From NCBI GenBank assembly GCA_023078555.1, contig CM041197.1:9146842-9210841 (forward strand): DNA of 64,000 nucleotides. Direction: 5' to 3'. The notes under the pieces were generated by a model that worked only from the letters and a program-made list of their open reading frames with translations, made no database searches and had not been told where the DNA came from. The DNA comes from Ulva prolifera (taxonomy: Eukaryota; Chlorophyta; Ulvophyceae; Ulvales; Ulvaceae). A program made the translations under genes and the position numbers. The first letter of the stretch is position 1. Every line of letters begins with the position of its first letter. Below, in pieces: positions 20,719 to 29,652 of the stretch.

Positions 20719-22251
20719 TTGACCATTGAAGCAGCACTTGCTGGACCTGAAGCGCCATTTTGGCAAGTTGCAGCTGATGAGGAGTACAATTCTCTCGTAT
20801 CAATGAATGCGTGGGAACTCATGGCAGTGCCACGTGATAAAAAGGCCATTCCATCCAAATGGGTGTTCAAGAGGAAGTTGAACGCAGATGGTTCAATTGA
20901 GCGCTACAAAGCGCGCCTTGTGATCAAAGGCTTCTTTCAAAGACCTGGAGTAGACTACAATGCAGTCTTTTCTCCAGTTGTGCGTGCAAGCACAGTCCGC
21001 CTGTTCTTCTCTATCGTGGCAAGCTTTGATCTTGAGTGCCATGCCATTGATATAAAAAATGCCTTCATCCAAGGCGATCTAGAAGAGCAGATATTCATGC
21101 AACAGCCCGCGGGATATGATGACAACACAGGCCGTGCTTGTCTCTTGAACAAGAGTCTGTATGGCCTCAAGCAGGCTCCACGTGTGTGGAACAAGCTGCT
21201 CTCAGCCCACATTGTCTTCCTGGGATTTGTCCAGAACAAGAGCGATGGTGCATTGTTCATGTTGTTCTCTGAGCAACTCGGCTTTGTCCTCCTCCTCTGT
21301 TATGTGGACGACATTCAGATTGCTGCCAAGAAATTGAGCAGCGTTCAGAAGATCACGCAAGCAATCTTGCTCAAATTCCCTGGGAAAGATCTGGGTGAGT
21401 CAAAGTTCTTCCTGCAAATGTCAATTCAACGAAATCGCCAACAGAAGCTCGTCTACTTAAAGCAGCAACGCCACATTGAAAAGCTGATTGATGAGCACAA
21501 TCTTCAAGATGCATGGCCAGTGTCAATCCCAATGATCGTCAATGTATATAAAGACCCATCAGGTCAAACAATCACAGATCCAACCGCCATTTCGCAGTAC
21601 AAGTCTATTGTGGGAGCTCTTCTCCACATTGCCAACCACACCAGGCCAGATGTTGCGTTCGCTGTCTCCTACCTGGCCAGATTTACTGCTCAGCCAACAT
21701 GCAGCAACTTTGCTAGGCTGAAAGATGTGCTGCTATACCTGCATGGCACTGCTTCCTACAGCTTGAGACTAGGAGGCCCTGAATGTGCATTGCATGGTTT
21801 CTGTGATTCTGATTGGGCTGGTTGTGTGTATACAAGGAAATCAACGACAGGCTTCATTGTGAAGTGCGGCATAGGTAGCATTGTTTGGAAGTGTTCCAAG
21901 CAGGCCACCGTGAGTCGCTCATCATCAGAAGCAGAATACATAGCAGCTGGAGAGATTGCAAAAGAAGTACAGTATCTGTACGACATGGCTCCTCAAGTGG
22001 GCCTTCCTCCAGCTTGTATACCAATAGGGATTGACAACAGGGCAGCGAAGAGTTTAATTGAAGATCCACTTTCGGCTGCCCGGACTAAGCACATAGAAAT
22101 TGTTTTCCATCATGTGAGAGAGAAGGTGAAGCGACAGCAGATGAGATTCATACCAGTTCCAACAGCTGACAACCCAGCTGATGTTTTAACGAAGCCACTG
22201 TCGCAACAGATGTTTGAGAAGCATCGACAGACGCTTGGCGTTGTGCCCTAG
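20719..22251 (+). CDS. Copia-A RT-RNase H ORF (copy 2)
   Basis: About 510 codons, same translation as 10635-12167, ending 12 bp before the 3' LTR. The RT catalytic YVDD lies near 21301 and the RNase H blocks near 21805 and 21928. It lies just after the gag-protease-integrase ORF. The same two-ORF layout recurs in every copy in this window, so it was already present in their common ancestor. Confidence 0.93.
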   Translation: MTIEAALAGPEAPFWQVAADEEYNSLVSMNAWELMAVPRDKKAIPSKWVFKRKLNADGSIERYKARLVIKGFFQRPGVDYNAVFSPVVRASTVRLFFSIVASFDLECHAIDIKNAFIQGDLEEQIFMQQPAGYDDNTGRACLLNKSLYGLKQAPRVWNKLLSAHIVFLGFVQNKSDGALFMLFSEQLGFVLLLCYVDDIQIAAKKLSSVQKITQAILLKFPGKDLGESKFFLQMSIQRNRQQKLVYLKQQRHIEKLIDEHNLQDAWPVSIPMIVNVYKDPSGQTITDPTAISQYKSIVGALLHIANHTRPDVAFAVSYLARFTAQPTCSNFARLKDVLLYLHGTASYSLRLGGPECALHGFCDSDWAGCVYTRKSTTGFIVKCGIGSIVWKCSKQATVSRSSSEAEYIAAGEIAKEVQYLYDMAPQVGLPPACIPIGIDNRAAKSLIEDPLSAARTKHIEIVFHHVREKVKRQQMRFIPVPTADNPADVLTKPLSQQMFEKHRQTLGVVP

Positions 22252-22263
22252 ACTATGGGGGCG

Positions 22264-22571
22264 TGTTGAGAGAAGTGTGTTTAGCCTAGTGCTGAGCGCC
22301 CGCTGAGTAGACATGCTGACTCGCGCTGACTCGCGCTGACACGTGCTGAGTCAATGTAGCGGCTAATGCATATCATGCAGCAACAGTGTGCTAGTGGTCA
22401 TGACTGTGGGATATTGATCTGCATATAGTGTAGCTGTAGTTAGTGAGCATCACAGAGTGCTTGCTAACGACCCACATGTCGTGACAGGTGTGACCTCAAA
22501 CTCATTGCATCAATATGTCGCCATCTCTCATGTAACACAGAGTGCTTGCTAACGACCCACATGTCGTGACA
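22264..22571 (+). repeat. 3' LTR of Copia-A copy 2
   Basis: 308 bp, no difference seen from the 5' LTR at 17836-18143. Followed by the target duplication CGGCA. Confidence 0.96.
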
Positions 22572-22663
22572 CGGCAAAACAGTGGAATGCCCGCCGTGTC
22601 TGCGCACAGACATTGGCCGACGGCTTCCTGAACATGACCATAAACAGACATAACGCTAACATT

Positions 22664-22674
22664 CACCGATACCA
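22664..22674 (-). promoter_or_regulatory. Copia-B primer-binding site
   Basis: Read on the minus strand, TGGTATCGGTG directly follows the LTR end. TGGTATC is the classical complement of the 3' end of initiator methionine tRNA used by many copia elements. The TRIM units carry the same word in the same place. Confidence 0.7.
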
Positions 22675-22866
22675 TGTTAGAAAAGCTATCATTTGTGCAG
22701 GTCAGGACGCGCAGTCCTTGTTCAGGTCAGGTCAGGACAGCCAACATTTCGTACCTGCTGCGCACAGAGGTAGAACCGAGAGATGTTGAAGGGAAGTGCT
22801 AGTACCGGAAAACAGTAAAGAGAAAGGTTACAGATCTCAGTGTGCACGAGCTTATATGCACACCGA
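22675..22866 (-). repeat. Copia-B LTR piece (5' LTR of copy 1)
   Basis: This matches, in inverted orientation, the end of the LTR at 28713-28957, including the TATA region. It stops near 22866, where plus-strand Copia-B gag begins, so the two Copia-B copies meet head to head here. Confidence 0.85.
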
Positions 22867-23417
22867 GTGTTTACACTCAACTGGAGGCACTAGGTGCCGA
22901 TGTGGGCCAGCGATGGCTACGTTTGAAACTGTTAGAGGTGGGGGAGGAGTTCAACGCTGTGCGCGGCGAAGTTCAACACTCCTCCCCTCATGTGATAATA
23001 TCGCGTTTAACTGAGCATGCTGATTTGCTCAAACAACAGCGGTCGCTGCAGGCTAGGTCTGGGGCGCCCGCGGGCAAACCAGGCCATGGCTGGCGCAAGC
23101 AGCACCGTGGTGACGGCCCTGTGGTCGCTGCTCTCGCAGCTGGCCAGGCTCCTCGCGAGGAGACCAGGACCTGTTTCTTCTGCAAGAAGAAGGGACATTT
23201 GCGTGCGAACTGCCCCCAACGCAAACAGGCTGCGGCCAGAGATGTTTGCACCATTGAAATGCCTGCCAAGTACCCACAGCCGGACGCGTCCATGCCGTGG
23301 AACATCATTGTTGATAGTGGGTCGGACATGCATATAGTAGGAAATCGGGAAATGTTCACTGAGTACGGCCCATGTCAGAAAGTTGCCAATCTCGCGGGAC
23401 CAGGGCAGCTTTCTATC

Positions 23418-23577
23418 ATATCGCATAAGTTACACATATCTGGCCATTGTATGGCAAAGCAAACAAACAACATCAAGCCAACCCAGCGACCGGCTGCCAC
23501 ACCAGCAACCACAAGAAAGCAACGCAGCAAATAAAACCCCAGACAACAACCAACCACAAATGCATCAAACGCCCCAC
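23418..23577 (+). mobile_element. Gypsy fragment inserted in Copia-B
   Basis: About 160 bp matching the minus-strand gypsy sequence near 5260-5415, here in sense orientation with the host element. A 14-bp Copia-B word, CAGCTTTCTATCAT, occurs on both sides (23406-23419 and 23581-23594). No LTR ends are present, so this is not an integrase product. Confidence 0.82.
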
Positions 23578-24009
23578 GGCCAGCTTTCTATCATGGGCAG
23601 GGGAACCATTCAGGTGAACCTGGGTGCTTATGTGGACAAGCATGGGAACAAGCATCCACTGGATGTGGAAATTCCTGGTGTATACTATGCTCCTGAATGT
23701 CCGTACAACCTGCTCAGCACGATGGGTCTTAGACACGAGCAGATGTTCTTAGACACGCGTAGGAATGTGTTGTATGTCCCTGGTCTGGGTGATATGGCTA
23801 CCGACGTAGAGGACGATGCCAAATATCAGGAACTAGATGTGGATGGTCATCCTGTCTTTGCGTTTAAAATGGCAGTAGAGACCAAACCTATTCTCGTCGG
23901 TGCGCCTGTCAATAGGGGGGTAGTCTGGTCTAACCAGAGCAGTCCGACCTCAGTTATTGAGGATCAACAGCAGTGGCATCATATGGCGGTTGCGGCCATT
24001 GACCTGAAG

Positions 24010-24330
24010 TGTCAGGAAAAGCGCCCACCCGAAGGTGTACTACTTCCTTCGAGGATCTGGTCATATATATACTTGAGTGCTTGATGACTCATCATGACAC
24101 CCCCCCTCACTCAAGGACCGTTGACTAGGATCCGAGGAGACAAACTTGGAGGCGGACGCGGATCCGGGTGCAGCTACCCGGATTCGAACCTGCGTCTATG
24201 GAGATTAAGATCCTCTCTATGACCACTCTCACCGATACCATGTCAGGAAAAGCGCCCACCCGAAGGTGTACTACTTCCTTCGAGGATCTGGTCATATATA
24301 TACTTGAGTGCTTGATGACTCATCATGACA
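24010..24330 (-). mobile_element. TRIM copy 3, complete, in Copia-B
   Basis: A 321-bp unit with 90-bp LTRs at 24010-24099 and 24241-24330, inserted on the minus strand in the integrase region of Copia-B copy 2. TGAAG occurs at 24005-24009 and 24331-24335, a clean 5-bp target duplication. Copia-B sequence resumes exactly after it. This copy defines the unit boundaries. Confidence 0.95.
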
Positions 24331-27300
24331 TGAAGCGACCCAATGCTGGGGGAGCTGAGGTTCCATATGATGCATACTTGCTGGAACCTGCTTTTCTAGC
24401 ACATTTGTCTTTTCACCAGTCAAATTGGGTCCTAAAACGAATGCAATCTAACAGTGAATTTTATGGTCATTTGAATCTGGATGTCGATTCCGAGCCACTG
24501 GGGAATCGGTGTCACGGCTGCAGAATTGGCAAGGTGCCTGCGGGCAAGTTTTCTGCCAATGATCGTGAGTTCATGGGCCAGGCGAAGTGGCCTGGTGAGC
24601 AACTGCACGCCGATTTAGCTGGTCCTGTCTCTCCAGTAGGAATTGGTGGTGTGAAATATGTTTTGTTTGTGATGTGTGCCTTTACCCGTTATACTTTCGT
24701 GGTAGGTCTGCGCAAAAAGAGTGAGGCTGCGGCCATGATCTCTTATATTATCGAACGCATTCGGGTGAATGTGGTGAAGCCAGGTGAACCGGGTGTGCGC
24801 ATCCTACACACCGACAAAGGGGGAGAGTTTATGGTCGCGGCCTTAAAGCTCTACCTCCAGCGTCGTGGCATCACTCACCGCTTGACCCCCACAGCCGCTC
24901 ATCGCTGTAATGGCATGATCGAGAGGAGGATCGGAGTGGCCTTTGAGTCACTCCGTGCTGCGCTGCTCGCGAGCGGCCTGCCTCTGTTCCTGTGGATAGA
25001 ATGCCTCGCCAGTGTTGTCCATGGTCACAATCTCACGCCATCGTCGGCATTGTACCATGACAAACTGGCGAGCATCCTCAAGGGCCTGAAAGCTCAGCAT
25101 GCTGTCAATGCGTCTGCGGACGTTGACGAAGCTGAACAGAGCCTGGGGAAAGGTAAGCGCATGAAAAAGGCCGAGCGCGATAAGTTGAGGGATGAGGAGA
25201 AACGCAAGTACAAGTTGCTTGCGACGACAGAATTAGATGAGTTTTTAGTGCGGTCTTGTGATAAGGATATCATTCCTTATATGGCCTTTTTCAGAGACAC
25301 CTCCGTTGAGGTGTTCCAAGATCTGCTGCGGCAGCAGCGTCCATGGGGGGTTGAGGTGTATGCATACCCTAGGGATGACAAGCTGCGGAAGCTGTCCCCG
25401 CGGGGTGTGCCTGCATACTGGGTCGGGGCTGGGCTAGGCCCCAGCATGCAGCGTGTGTACGCCCAGGACGTTCCTGGGGGTAGGGTTTTTGTTGTGCGTC
25501 AGGTGATGTGCACTGCGGATCAGATGATCCGGCACGTACGCAAGTACGATGCGTCCGCCGTTGTGGACAAGAGGGAACCTAAGGAGTTTGCGAACTCCTA
25601 TACGGTTGTTTTCGAGGGGGACGATGAGGGTGAGCGTGTGACTGACGCCGATGTCCCTCCTTTCGCGGCAGAGCACACGTATGATGGGGGAGTGTTGCGC
25701 CGTCTGCGTGACCAGCTGCACACCCCCCCTGGTCATGGTAGGGTTCCTGTCATGGAAATGACATTCCGGCAGGACAACCCTGACCCTGATCCCACTGCGT
25801 ACTCTCCACGATTTGGAGCTGGCTCCTCTGCGGAGATTATCCGACGTGACCCTGCTAGGGCAACGCCGGAAATAGCCAGAGCAGCTTTGCATCGCACGCG
25901 TGCAATATCCAGAGCTGCTGCTCACCCTGCCGTCCCTGCTCCCCCTCGTGTTCAGGGCGAAGTGCATCATCCTGTCGCCACGCCCTCTCGCACCGCGCGG
26001 TATGTTGTCACGCGCAATGCTGTGTTGCACGACCCTGGTGTAGAAGTTGCGCTCCCCATTCACATGTCTGTCAGTGCGTCTGATGACGACATGGAAGATC
26101 CGTCCGATGATGACAGCCCTGGCATCTATGACGACGATGACGAACAGCGCATGGACTACACCGTCTCAGATGATGAAAGAGCTGCGGCTCATCAGAATCT
26201 GGAGGCTCAGCGGGTCCGCTCTGGGAGTAATTCGGCAGCGGCCTCAGCATCTGGCGCGGGGGCAGATTGCTCAGCCCTTGCGAGGAGCTGAGGCGCCGAG
26301 GCCCTTCTGGGAGGATGAGCCAGATGAGGTGGAGACCGGGTCCGAATTAGGGGGAGAGGATCCGGACCCCTCAGCCGCGGTTGGGGTTGATTTGCCTGAC
26401 GAGGTGAGGGCCATTCCAGCTGCCTTACCTCGTATTAAAATCAATCCTCTTGTACGCAGACGCCTTGTTCCATTGGCTGCGGATGTAGCAGCTGTACAAA
26501 TGCATGAGCCTGCGGGCTCTGACATTGCTAGTAGTGAAACAGTTGTAGTTGCTATTGATGTTTCAGTTTGCGATCAGGACACATCAGCCGCGGCTGACTG
26601 TGGAGTGTCCTGTGCAGACCTGAAGCCTCAGCATGTGGAGTCTGGCGCGCAGCAGAATGCTCAGCGTCGTGGGTCGCGCAGAGCAGCTGCCGCCAGGAAG
26701 CAGAAGCCTTCCGACCCTGATCTGCCTTCTATGAAGGAAGGACTCGCGGGTCCAGACAGGGATGCGTGGCTGCGTGCCATGCAAGAGGAGGTGGATGCAC
26801 TGGGTGAGCACGGAACCTTCGGGTTGTGCTATCTGCCTGCGGGCAAACGGGCTATCTCGGGCAAATGGGTGCTCAAGATCAAGCGTGGGCCTGCTGGTGA
26901 GATTCAGCGGTACAAGGCACGATATGTAGCTCGTGGTTTTTCTCAGGTAGAAGGAGTAGATTTCTTTGAGACATGGTCCCCTGTTGGTAGTTATGCGACA
27001 CTGCGTGTGTTGCTGTCAATTGCTGCTCAGGAGGATCTGGAGATTAGGCATATAGATATACAGTGTGCTTTTCTGAACGGTGACCTGGAGGAAGAGGTTT
27101 TCGTTGAACAGCCCCCGTATTTTTCAGACGGGACAGCACGTGTATGGAAATTGCATAAGACTCTGTATGGCCTGAAGCAAGCCGCTCGCGAGTGGCATAA
27201 AGCTTTAGTAAAGGTCTTGGCTGAACTGGGATTTGTGTGCGCACAGAGTGATCCCGGACTGTATGTCAGTAAAACCAGTCGCTGCTTTATCTTTCTGTGG

Positions 27301-28391
27301 GTGGATGATTTATTCATTTTCAGTTGCTCTGCGGGGCTGCAAGAAATCATCAGTGTCATTCTCACGAAATTTGAAGGTAGAGATTTAGGTGACCTGTCTT
27401 GGGCACTCGGCACTGAGATCACGCGTGATCGAAAGGCCAAAACAATCACAATGACGCAACGTACCAAAATCCAGAACCTGTTGGAAAAATACAGCATGTC
27501 TGATTGTCGTAAATCTCCCACTCCATTAGTGCCGCGGCAGCAGCTAAGGAGTGTGAAAGAGCATCCTGACCTGGAGAAAGCCAGTGCTGCTGAGCATTCC
27601 AGGTTCATGAGTGCTGTAGGAAGCATCCAGTATATTGCAGGAGTGACACGACCTGACCTGAGCTATGTGGCACATGCCCTGGCCCGGCACATGTCTAGTA
27701 GTCTGAAGGAACACTGGTCTGCCGTGCAACATGTTCTGAGATACCTACAGTCCACAAAGAACTTAGGAATACAATTTATAGGCTCTGAGGGACACGGGTG
27801 TTTGATAGAGGCTTTTTCAGATGCAGATTTTGCGAACTCTGCTGATCTGAAAAGCGTGTCTGGTATGATTATTCGAGTGTATGGGAACTCTGTTCTCTGG
27901 CGTTCGAAGAAGCAGAGTATAGTGGCTGGGGATACAACAGAGGCTGAACTCATCGCGATGAGTGCAACAGCCAACGAGTTGATGTGGGTGAAGCAGTTGC
28001 TTCTCGATTTGAAACTCGTCCCACATAAGCCGACTCTGTGGGGTGACAATAAGAGTGCCAATATCTTGGCTGTGAATGCTGTGTCCACTGACAGATCCAA
28101 GCACATTCGTGTGCGGCACTTGCGAGTGCGGGAATATGTCCAGATGGATGAACTTAAGGTAGCATGGGTAGGCACTGTTGATCAGTTAGCGGATGTGTTT
28201 ACTAAAGTGCTGCCCGGACCTGCCTTGCAAGAAGTTCGTAATAAACTCCAGCTAGTGGAGACTTAGCAGGGTTTATGGGGGAGTGTCACAATGCATGAGC
28301 CTGCGGGCAGCAGTGTGGTGACAGGTGCACCCATGCACCGACGATCCGCGGATCCAGTGCAGGGGTAAGCCGCCAGCCGAGATTGTCTCGA

Positions 28392-28712
28392 TGTCATGAT
28401 GAGTCATCAAGCACTCAAGTATATATATGACCAGATCCTCGAAGGAAGTAGTACACCTTCGGGTGGGCGCTTTTCCTGACATGGTATCGGTGAGAGTGGT
28501 CATAGAGAGGATCTTAACCTCCATAGACGCAGGTTCGAATCCGGGCAGCTGCACCCGGATCCGCGTCCGCCTCCAAGTTTGTCTCCTCGGATCCTAGTCA
28601 GCGGTCCTTGAGTGAGGGGGGGTGTCATGATGAGTCATCAAGCACTCAAGTATATATATGACCAGATCCTCGAAGGAAGTAGTACACCTTCGGGTGGGCG
28701 CTTTTCCTGACA
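28392..28712 (+). mobile_element. TRIM copy 4, complete, in Copia-B LTR
   Basis: A 321-bp unit with LTRs 28392-28481 and 28623-28712, inserted in the Copia-B 3' LTR. CTCGA at 28387-28391 and 28713-28717 is the 5-bp target duplication. The interior has TGGTATCGGTGA after the first LTR, the box GGTTCGAATCC and an 8-bp hairpin ATCCGGG(C/T)/ACCCGGAT. Confidence 0.95.
28397..28428 (+). promoter_or_regulatory. TRIM LTR: bZIP site and TATA box
   Basis: Each TRIM LTR starts with the palindrome TGATGAGTCATCA (28397-28409 in copy 4). It contains the exact GCN4/AP-1 type core ATGAGTCAT. TATATATAT follows at 28420-28428. The spacing fits a small stress-type RNA polymerase II promoter; activity is inferred. 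Confidence 0.45.
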
Positions 28713-28775
28713 CTCGATGTAGTGAGAGAGATCCCGCGAGGGTTTCCCGCCGTAACCTTGAGTGTTCGGTGTGCA

Positions 28776-28780
28776 TATAA
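28776..28780 (+). promoter_or_regulatory. Copia-B LTR TATA box
   Basis: CATATAAG in the second half of the Copia-B LTR is also conserved in the inverted LTR piece at 22675-22866. It is the likely LTR promoter TATA. Confidence 0.45.
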
Positions 28781-28957
28781 GCTCGTGCACACTGAGATCT
28801 GTAACCTTTCTCTTTACTGTTTCCCGGTACTAGCACTTCCCTTCAACATCTCTCGGTTCTACCTCTGTGCGCAGCAGGTACGAGATGTTGGCTGTCCTGA
28901 CCTGACCTGAACAAGGACTGCGCGTCCTGACCTGCACAAATGATAGCTTTTCTGACA

Positions 28958-29108
28958 CCGTCTTGTTGTCTTCAACGATTAATAGTACAGACACGACCTT
29001 TCGAAGTGGTTGATCGATCGCAGCAGCCTCGTCGGTATCTGCCGATGCAAGGCCGGCGTTCCGCACGGCAGGCACTGCTTTTGTCGCTCTTCTTCTAGCG
29101 ATGCTCAT
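28958..29108 (-). CDS. First 50 codons of a host gene cut by Copia-B
   Basis: The minus strand has an ATG at 29108 and an open frame starting MSIARRRATKAVPAVRN and including KVVSVLLIVEDNK, running straight into the outer end of the Copia-B LTR at 28957. The basic start and then mixed composition look coding and differ from the surrounding noise ORFs. No family is recognised, and the rest of the gene is not identified in the window. A spurious ORF remains possible. Confidence 0.35.
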
Positions 29109-29652
29109 TTTGAGATGGCTCTGAGTATACTTAATGATATTGACTGCATGTTTGTATGTGCTGCGCATGCCCGGGGAAGGGGCTTGCAATCCGAAGGCAA
29201 CATCGTGGGGCTCTAGCGAGAAAGGCTGTAGCTAAACGAGATGCGCGCAATTTGATTTGCGTCGCTTCATCTAACCGCTCAAAGCGCAGTCCGCAAAAGG
29301 ATTGGACCGGCGTGTGCGTACGTTTTGAAGTTTTTGGATCCGCTGCCTCGAATTAGCGGGGCTAGTTTCGGACCACCGAAAATTTTACGCGTGGTCTCAA
29401 TAATTAGCGGTGATACGGTACACTCCCTTGAAGTCGGCCTTCGGAGAGCCAATGTGAATCAAACCAACACCCAGGCATCGACCAGGCGCGGTTCACGATC
29501 CTCGACTGGTAGTATTTTAGCGCTTTTCGCGGCGGCCACGCGGCGTGGGCGTCGAAAGCACGTGGATTCCGGCGGCGGCGGAGGGCGGTGCCGGAAGCGC
29601 GCGAAGCCCGCGTGGCGCAGGTGGGGCGTGTGGATGGGATTCGCGTGCATTA
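29109..29652. other. Intergenic, no gene recognised
   Basis: This is the upstream side of the minus-strand frame at 29108. It holds a repeated word TTAGCGG (near 29355 and 29405) and GC-rich sequence after 29520. No domain is seen in any frame. Confidence 0.5.

Larger units (their letters stand above)
17836..22571 (+). mobile_element. Copia-A copy 2, looks whole, 4736 bp
   Basis: The same length as copy 1, opposite strand. LTRs 17836-18143 and 22264-22571 (308 bp each) appear identical by eye, so insertion is very recent. CGGCA flanks both ends (17831-17835 and 22572-22576). The primer-binding site GGTTATGGGC starts at 18144, right after the 5' LTR, and a polypurine tract CTATGGGGGCG precedes the 3' LTR. 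It is inserted in the leader of Copia-B copy 1. Confidence 0.97.
15151..22866 (-). mobile_element. Copia-B copy 1, broken, split by Copia-A copy 2
   Basis: A second Ty1/copia family on the minus strand. The 5' LTR piece is at 22675-22866. The primer-binding word TGGTATCGGTGA sits directly inside it (22664-22674 on the plus strand), then a leader broken at 22571/17836 by Copia-A copy 2 (target duplication CGGCA). The gag region runs about 17627-16687 and protease-integrase 16635-15151, with zinc knuckle, VDSGSDMHIV protease and HTDKGGEF integrase core visible. RT, RNase H and 3' LTR are absent. A few breaks. Older than the Copia-A insertion it carries. Confidence 0.88.
22867..28957 (+). mobile_element. 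Copia-B copy 2, 5'-truncated, plus strand
   Basis: A Ty1/copia fossil that begins within gag. It has a CCHC knuckle (CFFCKKKGHLRANC, near 23171), protease VDSGSDMHIV (near 23310), integrase (HTDKGGEF near 24808), a linker, reverse transcriptase (catalytic WVDD near 27300), RNase H (FSDADF near 27815; TTEAELIA near 27937) and a 3' LTR at 28284-28957. It is interrupted by a gypsy piece (23418-23577) and by two TRIM units (24010-24330 and 28392-28712). Several breaks. Its 5' LTR is missing. Confidence 0.9.
28284..28957 (+). repeat. Copia-B 3' LTR, split by TRIM copy 4
   Basis: The LTR starts TGTCACAATG right after the polypurine tract GGTTTATGGGGGAG and ends TTTTCTGACA at 28957. Without the TRIM insertion and one target duplication it is about 348 bp. 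Host sequence with an open reading frame follows. Confidence 0.85.
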
